The translations under genes and the position numbers were made by a program. From Sinorhizobium kostiense (GTDB taxonomy: Bacteria > Pseudomonadota > Alphaproteobacteria > Rhizobiales > Rhizobiaceae): a stretch of 64,000 nucleotides of DNA. Positions 53,257-62,580 of this stretch are shown piece after piece. The DNA lies in assembly GCF_017874595.1 (NCBI RefSeq), contig NZ_JAGILA010000003.1, forward strand, positions 310,001 through 374,000, in the 5' to 3' direction. The notes under the pieces were generated by a model, which ran no database searches, had not been told where the DNA came from, and saw only the letters and a program-made list of their open reading frames with translations. Within the stretch, counting starts at the first letter, position 1, and every line of letters starts with the position of its first letter.

Positions 53257-54036
53257 ATGAAGATCGACCTGAATTCGGACATGGGGGAGGGCTTCGGACC
53301 CTACCGGCTCTGCGACGACGAAGCGCTCATGGACGTGGTATCGTCGGCGAACATCGCATGCGGTTTTCACGCCGGCGACCCGGATACGATGGCGCGGATG
53401 GTGAGGCTGGCAAAGGCCCGCGGGGTCGGCGTCGGCGCTCATCCGGGTTTCCCCGACCGGCTCGGTTTCGGGCGCAGGGAAATGCCTGTCGAGGCGGATG
53501 AGATGCGCCAGCAGGTCCTTTACCAGCTAGGGGCGTTGACCGCGATCGCCAAGGCCGAAGGAGTCCCGGTCGCGCATATCGGGTTCCACGCGGCGATGGG
53601 CAACATGATCAACCGCGATGCCGCGCTTGCCGACCTGATCATGCAAGCCATCAGATCGGTGGACCCCGAGCTCATCGTCTTCTCCATGCCCGATACCGAA
53701 ATAGAAAGAGCGGCCACCCGTGCCGGGTTGAGAACCCTCACGCTCTTCCTGGCAGACCGGGCCTATGATTCCAATGGACAGCTCGTTTCGCGCAAATTGC
53801 CGAACGCCGTCCTGAAAGAAGAGGCAGCGGTTCGTGCTCGGGTGCGGCAGTTCCTCGAAAGTGGGACGGTAACCACGATCGACAACCAGGTGATTACGGT
53901 TCGCGCCCGCTCGATCCTCGTCCACAGCGATACGCCGGGTTCGCTCGAGCTTGCCCGCATCGTCCGCAGTGAGATCGAGGCTGCCGGAGCGACGATCGCG
54001 CCCGCCCGTGAAGTCCTCGCGTCAAATCCACGCTGA
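53257..54036 (+). CDS. pxpA: 5-oxoprolinase subunit PxpA (LamB/YcsF family)
   Basis: 259 residues from the ATG at 53257, following GAGGCAAGG. KIDLNSDMGEGFGPYRLCDD and SANIACGFHAGDPDTMARMV are diagnostic of LamB/YcsF, as is GAHPGFPDRLGFGRREM. A longer in-frame reading begins upstream, but the family starts with (M)KIDLNxDMGE. It completes the PxpABC set, so 5-oxoproline (pyroglutamate) or a close lactam is a likely substrate of this island. Confidence 0.93.
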   Translation: MKIDLNSDMGEGFGPYRLCDDEALMDVVSSANIACGFHAGDPDTMARMVRLAKARGVGVGAHPGFPDRLGFGRREMPVEADEMRQQVLYQLGALTAIAKAEGVPVAHIGFHAAMGNMINRDAALADLIMQAIRSVDPELIVFSMPDTEIERAATRAGLRTLTLFLADRAYDSNGQLVSRKLPNAVLKEEAAVRARVRQFLESGTVTTIDNQVITVRARSILVHSDTPGSLELARIVRSEIEAAGATIAPAREVLASNPR

Positions 54037-54091
54037 CTTTTCGGCGTGAGGAAATCTGACATCGTCAACGAAGCTGAAAGACGAGAAATCC

Positions 54092-55294
54092 ATGCCGACT
54101 CTTGCTGACCGTCTCAAGAATGTCTCCGTATCCGCGTCTGCCGCGATGACGCAGCGTGCCCGTGACCTCGCGTCGCGGGGCATCGACGTCGTTTCTCTGT
54201 CCTCAGGCGAACCGGATTTCGCGACGCCGCCGCATGCAATCGAGGCCGCCCATGCCGCGGCCTTGGCGGGAGACACCAAATATCCGCCGCTCGACGGTAC
54301 GCCGGCCCTCAAGGCGGCCATCGCCCGCAAATTCAAGCGCGACAACAATCTCGATTACGAGCCCAGCCAGATTCTCGTCTCCGGTGGCGGCAAGCAGGTG
54401 ATCTTCAATGCGGTCCTTGCAACCTGCAATCCGGGGGACGAGGTCGTCATTCCGTCCCCGGCATGGATCAGCTATGCCGACATCGTTCGTTTCGCAGGGG
54501 GCGTGCCGGTTTCCGTCGCATGCGGCCAGGAGAACGGCTTCAAGCTCAGCGCCGATGACCTGGAAGCGGCCATTACCCCGCGGACGAAATGGCTGTTCCT
54601 CAACTTTCCCAACAATCCGACCGGCGCCGCCTGCTCCCGCAAGGAGATGGTGGCGATTGCCGAGGTCATGCTGCGTCATCCTGACGTGTGGATCATGACC
54701 GACGACATGTACGAGCATCTCGTCTATGACGACTTCGAGTTCTGCACGATCGCCGAGGTGGAGCCGCGGCTCTACGACCGAGTCCTCACGGTCAATGGTG
54801 CCTCCAAAGCTTACGCGATGACGGGCTGGCGGCTGGGATTCTGTGGCGGGCCGAAGTTTCTCATTTCCGGAATAAGCAACGTCAACGGCCAAAACAGCGG
54901 CGGCACCTCGACGATCACCCAGGCCGCGGCGGTGGCAGTGCTCGACGGACCGCAGGATCTCTTGAAGGAGCGCGCCGCGATCTATCGCCGGCGACGTGAT
55001 TTCGTGCTCGACAGGCTCGCCGGCATCGAGGGCCTGACCTGCCATAGGCCGGAGGGCGCTTTCTATCTCTTTCCGAGCATCGCGGGGCTGATCGGCAGGA
55101 CGAGCAAGTCGGGGCGCAGGATCGAAACCGACACGGACTTCGTCATGGCGCTCATCGATGAGCAGCACGTCGCGACCGTGCAGGGCGCAGCCTACGGCAT
55201 GAGCCCGTTCTTCCGCATATCCTACGCGACCAGCATGGAGAAACTTGCGGACGGCTGCGATCGGATCGCGCAGTTCTGCAGTGATCTTAGGTAA
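54092..55294 (+). CDS. class I/II pyridoxal-phosphate aminotransferase
   Basis: 400 residues, AspC-like subgroup. DVVSLSSGEPDFATPPHAIE and YPPLDGTPALKAAIARKFKR are N-terminal motifs; NFPNNPTGAACSRKEM and the PLP Lys in NGASKAYAMTGWRLGF (Lys of SKAYAM) mark the active site; a late Arg in FRISYAT binds the substrate carboxylate. Probably transaminates the glutamate or other amino acid made by the pxp pathway. Start follows AGACGAG. Confidence 0.9.
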   Translation: MPTLADRLKNVSVSASAAMTQRARDLASRGIDVVSLSSGEPDFATPPHAIEAAHAAALAGDTKYPPLDGTPALKAAIARKFKRDNNLDYEPSQILVSGGGKQVIFNAVLATCNPGDEVVIPSPAWISYADIVRFAGGVPVSVACGQENGFKLSADDLEAAITPRTKWLFLNFPNNPTGAACSRKEMVAIAEVMLRHPDVWIMTDDMYEHLVYDDFEFCTIAEVEPRLYDRVLTVNGASKAYAMTGWRLGFCGGPKFLISGISNVNGQNSGGTSTITQAAAVAVLDGPQDLLKERAAIYRRRRDFVLDRLAGIEGLTCHRPEGAFYLFPSIAGLIGRTSKSGRRIETDTDFVMALIDEQHVATVQGAAYGMSPFFRISYATSMEKLADGCDRIAQFCSDLR

Positions 55295-55322
55295 GATGTG
55301 GGAGCTTGAGCGGTTCCGGCGC

Positions 55323-56228
55323 TTACTGCTTCAGCCGCTCCGTCAGTTCGCGCAGCAACGCCTGCACCGCTATGGCGGGCTCCGACAGCGGTGCGTATTC
55401 CGACACGCACAGAGAGAGTGTCTCTTCGATTTTCGGTGAGATGCTCCGGCAGATGGTCGGGCCCGCCCCTTCCGCGACAATACGATCCGCCACGGCCTTC
55501 GGCATGACCGTCGCACCGAGACCACTCCCCACCGCTCGCGTCAGCGTCCGGATAACCTCGACCTCCCCGATCACCGTCAAATCCGCCCGGCTTCTCGCGA
55601 AAGCGGTCTCCACCGCGCGTCGCACGAAGTTGTAGGCCGGCGGCATCAAAAAAGGCAGCGGTTCGAGCGCCGAAATCGGAACAGGTGTATCGCCGGCCTC
55701 GATACCGAACTTCTGGTGCGCGACGAGGTAGAAATCCTCCCTGAGAAGCGGTTCGAACCGCAGGCCCTTCATCGGACCGGCACCGTGGATCAATGCGATT
55801 TCTAGTCGATTGTTCATCAGCATCTGGCTGTAGGTCTGCCCGACGCTCTCGGTGAGGTGAAGCACGATGCCGGGATAACGCCGCCTTGTTTCCGCAAGAA
55901 GTTCGAACGACAGGGTCGCTGCGCTGCTGAATGGCGTCAGTCCAACGGAAACGCGGCCGGCAAGGTGTTTTCCCGCAGCCGCGACGTCGGCATGCGCCTG
56001 CTCCATCTGCCGCAGGATGATCTGAGCGTGGCGATAGACCTGAGCGCCCGCGTCCGTCATGACGACACCCTGCTGGCTTCTCGTGAGCAGCTTCGTCCCG
56101 AAGTGCTCCTCCAAGGCGGCTAGCTGCTGGCTGAGCGCAGGCTGTGCGATGTGGAGGATATCCGCGGCTCTCGTAATGCTGCCCGTATCGACGATCACGA
56201 CAAACGATTTGAAACGCCTGATATCCAT
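55323..56228 (-). CDS. LysR-family regulator, Nac-like
   Basis: 301 residues from the ATG at 56228. HTH: MDIRRFKSFVVIVDTGSITR, then ADILHIAQPALSQQLAALEE. The wing and linker (TRSQQGVVMTDAGAQVYRHA) and an effector domain with VGLTPFSSAATLSFELLAET follow. The HTH resembles Nac-type regulators of nitrogen metabolism. Divergent from the SDR/ABC transporter operon, so it likely controls uptake and use of the island's substrate. Confidence 0.88.
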   Translation of the reverse strand: MDIRRFKSFVVIVDTGSITRAADILHIAQPALSQQLAALEEHFGTKLLTRSQQGVVMTDAGAQVYRHAQIILRQMEQAHADVAAAGKHLAGRVSVGLTPFSSAATLSFELLAETRRRYPGIVLHLTESVGQTYSQMLMNNRLEIALIHGAGPMKGLRFEPLLREDFYLVAHQKFGIEAGDTPVPISALEPLPFLMPPAYNFVRRAVETAFARSRADLTVIGEVEVIRTLTRAVGSGLGATVMPKAVADRIVAEGAGPTICRSISPKIEETLSLCVSEYAPLSEPAIAVQALLRELTERLKQ

Positions 56229-56423
56229 TGATGAAATTGCGCTCACTGTTGCTGTAGTGGATCCGAATACTACAACCTGGCTGTTAGCTTGTAACGCCTT
56301 CTTTCCCAAGCCAAACTTGGGGGAGAAATGCGAGGCTCAGGTCGAAGGAAGCTGGTCCGCCGTGCGGCGACGATACAAATTACCCGAGTGAAATCAATCC
56401 GATAGAAGGCAGTCGTCGCCTTC

Positions 56424-56463
56424 ATAAGATAGGCTTATCCCTCCAAAGATAATCGGAATTATC
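56424..56463. promoter_or_regulatory. two dyads, candidate LysR-regulator sites
   Basis: ATAAG-N5-CTTAT (56424-56438) and GATAAT-CGGA-ATTATC (56448-56463) lie between the divergent LysR gene and the SDR gene. Their AT-rich dyad form suits LysR-type binding; the first also reads ATA-N9-TAT, reminiscent of Nac sites. Confidence 0.55.
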
Positions 56464-56512
56464 GCGCGCTCGAAAGGTCAGCTAATGTTCCCGAAACAAA
56501 AGGGGATCGCTG

Positions 56513-57280
56513 ATGCCATTTTCCGATTACAGAACCGCCCTTGTCACCGGTGCTTCCTCTGGAATTGGAGCCGCAGTCGTCGAGCGCTTTTGCGCCGAAG
56601 GGCTTGAAGTGCACGCAATCGCGCGCAGTGCGGAGCCGTTGCGCAAGCTCGCGGAGCGCACCGGTTGTGTGGCGCATGGGATCGACGTCACGGATAGGGC
56701 GGCGCTTGCGGATCTCACGAGTCGCGTCGAGTTCGACATTCTCGTCAACAATGCCGGCGTCGACCGCCCTAAGAAGTTCCTCGAAGCGGAGGATGGCGAC
56801 ATCGATCTCCTCATCGATGTCAATCTTCGGGCGGTTCTTCACCTTTGCAGGATGGTGGTCCCCGGAATGGTTGCGCGTGATCGCGGCCATGTCGTCAACA
56901 TCTCCTCGATCGCGGGCGCCTACAATTTCGGGGGAAATTCTACCTATCACGCGACGAAAGCCGGCGTGCGCATGCTCTCAAACCAGTTGCGCATCGATGC
57001 CTTCGGCAAGCGCGTGCGTGTTACGGAAATCTGCCCCGGGCGGGTGGCAACCGATATATTCGCGCATGTCCATGGCGACAGCCCGGAGATCCGCGAACGC
57101 TTCATCGATGGCTTTGAGCTCCCCGAAGCAAAGGACATCGCCAATGCCATAGCCTTTGCGATCGCTGCGCCGGTCGCCGTCAACATAGGTCATATGGAGA
57201 TCACGCCGACACTTCAGGTGATGGGCGGCCTGCAGACGGCAAAACCGCAGTCTCCGGAGCGGGGATCAAGGCGTGAGTAG
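56513..57280 (+). CDS. short-chain dehydrogenase/reductase
   Basis: 255 residues. Cofactor motif TALVTGASSGIGAAVVERFC, DILVNNAGVD, the Ser in VVNISSIAGAYNFGGNSTYH and YHATKAG (Tyr/Lys) are classical SDR. The C-terminal ICPGRVATDIFAHV is like serine/3-hydroxy acid dehydrogenases of the YdfG type. AGGGG precedes the ATG. It overlaps the permease gene by eight bases, so it belongs to the transporter operon. Confidence 0.9.
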   Translation: MPFSDYRTALVTGASSGIGAAVVERFCAEGLEVHAIARSAEPLRKLAERTGCVAHGIDVTDRAALADLTSRVEFDILVNNAGVDRPKKFLEAEDGDIDLLIDVNLRAVLHLCRMVVPGMVARDRGHVVNISSIAGAYNFGGNSTYHATKAGVRMLSNQLRIDAFGKRVRVTEICPGRVATDIFAHVHGDSPEIRERFIDGFELPEAKDIANAIAFAIAAPVAVNIGHMEITPTLQVMGGLQTAKPQSPERGSRRE

Positions 57281-57980
57281 CTTCGACCTCTCTGAGATCC
57301 TGGGCAATCCCGAATACGTGTCGATGCTGCTCCTGGGCATCAAGATGACCTTCATCGTGGCGATCGGCTCCTGGGTTCTCGCAATGACACTTGCACTGCT
57401 TCTGCTCGGCCTCCGCTACGCGCCCGGTCCGGTCGGCAATGCGTTCGTCACGGCTTACGTCTCCTATCACCGCAACGTCCCGACGCTGGTGCAGCTCCTG
57501 CTCTGGTATTTCGGCATCTTCACGCTGATGCCGGACCCGGTCACCTTCTGGCTGAACGACCACAATGCAGAGGCGATCTTCGCAGTGATCGCGCTAGGCC
57601 TCTGCCAGGCGGCCTATTTCAGCGAGGACCTTCGCTCCGGCATGCGGGCGGTGAGCCCCGGCCAGATGGAGGCGGCCCGCGCTCTCGGCCACAGCTACGT
57701 TTCGGCCATGCGCTTCGTGATGGTACCGCAAGGGAGCCGAAACGCGCTGCCGGCGCTGATCAACCACAGCGTCTCTCTCTTCAAGAACAGCAGCCTTGCC
57801 GTCGCGATCGGCGTGGCGGAGCTTACCTACGCGGTCAAGGAGATCGAGAACTTAAGCTTCCGCACCTTCGAGAGCTACCTGCTTGTCACCGTCCTCTACC
57901 TCGTCTTCTCGCTGATGATCATGGCGCTCGGCGCCTATACCGCCCGCAGAGCGGACCCAGTCAGGAGCGGCCGAGCATGA
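57273..57980 (+). CDS. polar amino-acid ABC transporter permease
   Basis: 235 residues with about five membrane segments. The HisM/GlnP-type motif [20 protein letters not shown] and the EAA loop [20 protein letters not shown] are present. Overlaps the SDR start and ends with an ATGA overlap into the second permease. Confidence 0.92.
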   Translation: MSSFDLSEILGNPEYVSMLLLGIKMTFIVAIGSWVLAMTLALLLLGLRYAPGPVGNAFVTAYVSYHRNVPTLVQLLLWYFGIFTLMPDPVTFWLNDHNAEAIFAVIALGLCQAAYFSEDLRSGMRAVSPGQMEAARALGHSYVSAMRFVMVPQGSRNALPALINHSVSLFKNSSLAVAIGVAELTYAVKEIENLSFRTFESYLLVTVLYLVFSLMIMALGAYTARRADPVRSGRA

Positions 57981-58735
57981 TCAGCGACATCATCGCCATC
58001 ATCCGCGACTATTGGCTGCTGCTGCTCATCGGGCAGTATCCGAACGGACCGCTCGGAGGGCTCGCGGCAACGTTGCTGCTTTCGGTCCTGGCGATCGCCT
58101 TCGCCTTTCCGGTGAGCATTGCGCTCGCGCTTGCCCGGCTTTCAAAGTCGCCATTCCTGAACTGGCCCGTAACCGCGCTCGTCTACTTCACACGCGGCGT
58201 GCCGCTGCTGATGTTGATCCTCTGGGGATATTTCCTCGTGCCGCTCGTCACGGGGGCCAATGTCCCGAGCTTCCTGACGATGCTGGTGACGCTCGTCGTC
58301 TATCAGGGAGCATTCCTGAGCGAGGTGGTGCGCGGGGGGATCGTGGCACTTGGGCACGGCCAGATGGAGGCGGCGCGGGCGCTTGGCCACAGCTATCTCG
58401 GTGCCATGCGCTTCGTCATCCTGCCTCAAGCGCTCTACAACGTGATCCCGAGCATCATTTCGGTATTCGTTGCGACGATCAAGGACACGACGCTCGGCTA
58501 CGTGATCAACGTGCCGGACCTGACCTTCGCCGCCAGCCAGATCAACAATCAACTGCTGACCCAGCCGTTCCAGGTCTTCTTCATCCTCGCTGCGGTCTAC
58601 TACGTGATCTGCTGGTCACTGAGCCGGGTGGCCGTGCTCACGGAGCGCCGGATCACCCGCAAACGCGCTGGCACCGCGCCGCAGCCAACGGCAAAATCCC
58701 TCAAACTCGCAGCTCTCACGGATCAGCCATCATGA
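57977..58735 (+). CDS. polar amino-acid ABC transporter permease (second subunit)
   Basis: 252 residues. [20 protein letters not shown] and [20 protein letters not shown] repeat the motifs of the first permease, implying a heterodimer. Likely imports the amino acid or lactam used by the pxp island. The stop overlaps the ATPase start (ATGA). Confidence 0.92.
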   Translation: MISDIIAIIRDYWLLLLIGQYPNGPLGGLAATLLLSVLAIAFAFPVSIALALARLSKSPFLNWPVTALVYFTRGVPLLMLILWGYFLVPLVTGANVPSFLTMLVTLVVYQGAFLSEVVRGGIVALGHGQMEAARALGHSYLGAMRFVILPQALYNVIPSIISVFVATIKDTTLGYVINVPDLTFAASQINNQLLTQPFQVFFILAAVYYVICWSLSRVAVLTERRITRKRAGTAPQPTAKSLKLAALTDQPS

Positions 58736-59496
58736 ACACGACCGTGTCCTCGAACAACTCGCCCATGATTCAGCTCAAAGGCGTCCGCAAGAGCTACGGT
58801 ATCTACGAGGTTCTCAAGGGGATCGATGCCGACGTGGCTCGTGGCGAGGTCGTGGTGATCTGCGGCCCGTCCGGCTCAGGCAAGTCGACATTGATCCGAA
58901 CCGTAAACCGGCTGGAGGAAATCGGAAGCGGCTCGATCATCTGCGACGGCAACAATATCCATCGGCCGATGCCTGCCAAGGAGCTCAACCGGTTGCGCAG
59001 CCGCATCGGCTTCGTTTTCCAGAGCTTCAACCTCTTTCCTCACCTGTCGGCCATCGACAACATCGCGATGTCGCCGATCCGGGTGAAAGGCGTTCCGCGC
59101 GACGTTGCCTATGCCAAGGCTACGCAACTTCTGGAGCGCGTAGGTCTGGCCGACAAGGCCCATGCCTATCCCGCTCAGTTGTCGGGCGGTCAGCAGCAGC
59201 GGGTCGCCATCGCGCGGGCACTGGCGATGGAGCCCCCAGTGATGCTGTTCGACGAGCCGACAAGCGCACTCGACCCGGAAATGGTCGGCGAGGTCCTCGC
59301 CGTGATGAAGGGATTGGCGGCCGACGGCATGACTATGATGTGCGTCACGCACGAGATGGGGTTTGCCCGTGATGTCGCGGATCGCGTCTGGTTCATCGAT
59401 CAGGGACAGATCGTCGAGTCCGCCCCGCCCGAAGAATTCTTCTCTCGCCCCCAAACGACGCGAGCGCAGCGCTTCCTGAGCGATCTGCGGCATTAA
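58732..59496 (+). CDS. polar amino-acid ABC transporter ATPase
   Basis: 254 residues from the ATG at 58732. Walker [21 protein letters not shown]-loop [20 protein letters not shown], signature [15 protein letters not shown], Walker [17 protein letters not shown] and His-loop [11 protein letters not shown] are all present. GlnQ/HisP class. Confidence 0.95.
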   Translation: MNTTVSSNNSPMIQLKGVRKSYGIYEVLKGIDADVARGEVVVICGPSGSGKSTLIRTVNRLEEIGSGSIICDGNNIHRPMPAKELNRLRSRIGFVFQSFNLFPHLSAIDNIAMSPIRVKGVPRDVAYAKATQLLERVGLADKAHAYPAQLSGGQQQRVAIARALAMEPPVMLFDEPTSALDPEMVGEVLAVMKGLAADGMTMMCVTHEMGFARDVADRVWFIDQGQIVESAPPEEFFSRPQTTRAQRFLSDLRH

Positions 59497-59526
59497 CCAA
59501 AAACCAACTCCAGAGGAGAACGAGCA

Positions 59527-60363
59527 ATGAAATTGAAGTCATGGACCCTGGGCGTCGCGCTCGTGGTGACCGCGATCGCTGGTCCGGCAAAGGCAGACAA
59601 GCTTGCGGAGATCACCGCGGCCAAGGTGATCCGTTGCGGAACCTTTTCCGACGTGCCGCCTTTCGCTGCCCCGGATCCGAAAACGCGCGAGATGGCGGGT
59701 TTCGACGTCGATCTCTGCAACGCGATTGCCCGCGAGCTCGGCGTCAAGGCCGAGATCAAGCCGCTCTCGGTCGAAGCACGCGTTCCCGAGGTGAAGCTTG
59801 GGCATGTTGATATCGCCGTGGCCAATCTTGCCTACACTCTGAGCCGCGCAGAGCAGATCGAGTTCAGCCATCCCTATTATCTTGCCAAGGAGATGCTGAT
59901 CGTGAAGGCGGATGACCCTGGCAAGAAGAAGGCCGATTTTGCCGGTGTCCGGCTTGCCTCGACAAAGGGCTCGACGTCCGAACTAGCCATCCGCAAGAAC
60001 GAGTCCAAGCCGCTGACGTTCCAGGACACCGGTTCTGCATATCTCGCCGTTCAGCAGGGGAAGGCTCGGGGACTGGTCGCCAACACGATGACGACGACCA
60101 AGATCGTCAACGAGTCGAAGACCAAGGGCGCCGAGATGCGCATGATCGAAGAGCCCATGCTCTACCAGCCGATCGGCATCGGCATGAAGAAGGACGAGCC
60201 GGCATTGACCGCGAAGATCAACGAAATCCTGGTCTCGCTCGACAAGTCGGGCGAGATCAACAAGATCTGGGACAAATGGCTCGGACCGAACACCGAGTAC
60301 AAGATGACCCGCACGGACAAGGTCGTCCCGATCACCGAACTGAAGTTCGAGCCGATCCCGTAA
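59527..60363 (+). CDS. amino-acid ABC transporter substrate-binding protein
   Basis: 278 residues with signal peptide ending AGPAKA. The family-3 solute-binding fold is seen in VIRCGTFSDVPPFAAPDPKT, MAGFDVDLCNAIARELGVKA, VDIAVANLAYTLSRAEQIEF and GSTSELAIRKN. It delivers substrate to the two permeases. Thirty bases separate it from the ATPase gene. Confidence 0.92.
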   Translation: MKLKSWTLGVALVVTAIAGPAKADKLAEITAAKVIRCGTFSDVPPFAAPDPKTREMAGFDVDLCNAIARELGVKAEIKPLSVEARVPEVKLGHVDIAVANLAYTLSRAEQIEFSHPYYLAKEMLIVKADDPGKKKADFAGVRLASTKGSTSELAIRKNESKPLTFQDTGSAYLAVQQGKARGLVANTMTTTKIVNESKTKGAEMRMIEEPMLYQPIGIGMKKDEPALTAKINEILVSLDKSGEINKIWDKWLGPNTEYKMTRTDKVVPITELKFEPIP

Positions 60364-60398
60364 TCACTGAATGGCGATGAACATCGCTTTCCCAAGAT

Positions 60399-60418
60399 GC
60401 GGCCCGAGCTTGGGCCGC
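60399..60418. terminator. hairpin after the substrate-binding protein gene
   Basis: GCGGCCC-GAGCTT-GGGCCGC, a 7-bp stem, followed by a CCCGCATGCGGG palindrome near 60442-60453. There is no T run, so it may stabilise the mRNA or attenuate rather than fully terminate; the next genes likely remain co-transcribed in part. Confidence 0.5.
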
Positions 60419-60517
60419 GTCATCGAGCAATCGTGCGCGCGCCCCGCATGCGGGCGCTGCACGCAGCGTTGATCAAAAATAATGCCGGCAGCCGCCGGCG
60501 GCCCCAGGAGAGTTTCA

Positions 60518-61192
60518 ATGATCAGACTGAAGCAACGGTTTGAACGTCCGAGCAAGGACGAGATCGCGGCCATCGCCAAGTTTTCGCCGGCGACCCTTCA
60601 CGAAGCGCAGGGTCGCAGAGGCGCGCTGTCTTCCCGGTTGAAGCCGATCGACTACCGAATGAAACTCTGCGGCCCTGCCTTCACGGTCAAATGCGCGCCG
60701 CGCGACAACATCATGCTCCAGGTCGCGATCAACTACGCTCAGCCGGGAGACATCATCGTCGTTTCCGCCGGCGAGTATGAAGAGGCCGGATCTTTCGGCG
60801 ACGTCCTCGCCAACGCCTGCCTAGCGAAGGGCATCGGCGGCCTCGTAACCGACACGGGCGTTCGAGACACGCTTCAATTGCGCGAGCTTGGCTTCCCGGT
60901 CTTTTCCTTGAGCGTCTGCATCAAGGGCACTGTCAAGGAGACGCTCGGCGCCACCAACGAGCCAATCCTGATCGGCGACGAAATCGTGCATCCGGGCGAC
61001 ATCATCGTCGGCGACGCGGACGGGCTGGTCGTCGTGCGGCGGTCGGAGGCACGCGATGTGGCGAAGCTGGCGCAGGCCAGGGAGGATGCCGAGGCCGAAT
61101 ACATCGCCGCATACAAAGCCGGCAAGTCGGTCGTCGAGGTCAGCAAATTGGAAGCGGTGCTGAAGGCAAAGGGTCTCGTCGTCGAAGACTGA
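60518..61192 (+). CDS. RraA-family aldolase/decarboxylase
   Basis: 224 residues. KFSPATLHEAQGRRGALSSR, CGPAFTVKCAPRDNIMLQVA, GLVTDTGVRDTLQLRELGFP and VHPGDIIVGDADGLVVV are the 4-carboxy-4-hydroxy-2-oxoadipate aldolase / oxaloacetate decarboxylase (HMG/CHA) pattern. It would split a 2-oxo or 4-hydroxy-2-oxo acid. CAGGAG sits at good distance before the ATG at 60518. Confidence 0.85.
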   Translation: MIRLKQRFERPSKDEIAAIAKFSPATLHEAQGRRGALSSRLKPIDYRMKLCGPAFTVKCAPRDNIMLQVAINYAQPGDIIVVSAGEYEEAGSFGDVLANACLAKGIGGLVTDTGVRDTLQLRELGFPVFSLSVCIKGTVKETLGATNEPILIGDEIVHPGDIIVGDADGLVVVRRSEARDVAKLAQAREDAEAEYIAAYKAGKSVVEVSKLEAVLKAKGLVVED

Positions 61193-61268
61193 CATGTGGC
61201 CTGCTTCGCCTCGACGATGGCACGCTGCATACGCCGTCAGGCGCGACGGCACAGGAGAATATGAAGTT

Positions 61269-62036
61269 ATGGCTTTTCCACTTTTTGACCTCACAGGCAG
61301 GCGGGCTCTCGTCACCGGTTCGTCGCAAGGCATTGGCTATGCGCTGGCGTGCGGGCTGGCCGAGCACGGGGCGGCCATCGTTCTCAACGGCCGCGATCGT
61401 TCGAAGCTGGCCTCGGCTGCGAGCTCTCTCAAAGAGGCCGATCATGACGTTGCGGTCTCGGATTTCGACGTGACCGACCCCGATGCGGTGAAGCGCGGGG
61501 TCGACGCGATCGAGAGGGATATCGGGCCGATCGACATCCTGATCAACAATGCCGGCATGCAGTTCCGCACGCCGCTCGAGGACTTCCCGGCCGAGCGCTG
61601 GGAGCAATTGTTGAGGACGAACGTCTCCAGCGTCTTCTATGTCGGCCAGGCCGTCGCCCGACATATGATTGCGCGCGGCGGCGGCAAGATCATCAATATC
61701 GCCTCGGTTCAGAGTGAACTCGCGCGCCCGGGCATCGCCCCCTATACGGCGAGCAAGGGCGCGGTCAGGAACCTGACCCGCGGCATGTGCACCGACTGGG
61801 CGAAGTATGGCTTGCAGGTGAACGCCATCGCGCCGGGCTATTTCAAGACGCCGCTGAATCAGGCGCTGGTCGACAGCCAGGAATTCACGTCGTGGCTGGA
61901 AAAGCGGACGCCTGCGGCCCGCTGGGGAGAGGTCGAGGAACTGGTCGGCTCGGCGGTCTTCCTGGCGAGCCGCGCTTCCTCCTTTGTCAACGGACACACG
62001 CTCTATGTCGACGGCGGCATCACCACAAGCCTCTGA
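61269..62036 (+). CDS. SDR oxidoreductase, gluconate 5-dehydrogenase-like
   Basis: 255 residues from the ATG at 61269. ALVTGSSQGIGYALACGLAE, DILINNAGMQFRTPLEDFPA, IINIASVQSEL and PYTASKGAVRNLTRGM are classical SDR with IdnO/gluconate-5-dehydrogenase flavour (MQFRTPLEDF). Next to a gluconokinase and an idonate dehydrogenase-like gene, it fits L-idonate or 5-ketogluconate use. It overlaps gntK by 32 bases. Confidence 0.85.
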   Translation: MAFPLFDLTGRRALVTGSSQGIGYALACGLAEHGAAIVLNGRDRSKLASAASSLKEADHDVAVSDFDVTDPDAVKRGVDAIERDIGPIDILINNAGMQFRTPLEDFPAERWEQLLRTNVSSVFYVGQAVARHMIARGGGKIINIASVQSELARPGIAPYTASKGAVRNLTRGMCTDWAKYGLQVNAIAPGYFKTPLNQALVDSQEFTSWLEKRTPAARWGEVEELVGSAVFLASRASSFVNGHTLYVDGGITTSL

Positions 62037-62580
62037 TGCCGGTCGCAGCTTCGGGCCGGTCGTCGTCATGGGCGCATCGGGTTGCGGCAAATCGACGATT
62101 GGCGAACGGCTTGCGGATTATCTCGGCTGTCCGTTCGTCGAAGGAGATAGTCTGCATTCGCCGGCGAATGTCGGCAAGATGCGGCGCGGCATTCCGCTCG
62201 AGGATGCCGACCGCTGGCCCTGGCTCGACGAGATCGGCGGGCTCTTGGCGCGCCGACCGCCCGTCGTCGTGTCCTGCTCCGCATTGAAGCGCTCCTACCG
62301 GGAGCGGCTGCGCGCCGTCGCCGGACGGCCGATCACCTTTGTCTTCCTGCAGGGCAGCCGGGCGACGCTCGCCCGGCGCATGGGCGGGCGCGAGGACCAT
62401 TATATGCCGCCGTCGCTGCTCGACAGCCAGCTCGCCACGCTCGAATTGCCTTCGGGCGAGACGGACGTCGTGACGATCGAAATCGATCAGTCGCCGGAAC
62501 GCGTCGTGGCGCTGGCGATGAGCAACCTGGCGATCCGCTGGGGTCGCTCGACCACCGAAGAAATCACGGGAGGAGTATGA
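62005..62580 (+). CDS. gntK: gluconokinase
   Basis: 191 residues. P-loop VVMGASGCGKSTIGERLADY, then VEGDSLHSPANVGKMRRGIP, SCSALKRSYRERLRA, and GSRATLARRMGGREDHYMPP are the GntK family. It phosphorylates gluconate to 6-phosphogluconate. The ATG at 62005 gives an overlap with the SDR gene. Confidence 0.93.
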   Translation: MSTAASPQASDAGRSFGPVVVMGASGCGKSTIGERLADYLGCPFVEGDSLHSPANVGKMRRGIPLEDADRWPWLDEIGGLLARRPPVVVSCSALKRSYRERLRAVAGRPITFVFLQGSRATLARRMGGREDHYMPPSLLDSQLATLELPSGETDVVTIEIDQSPERVVALAMSNLAIRWGRSTTEEITGGV

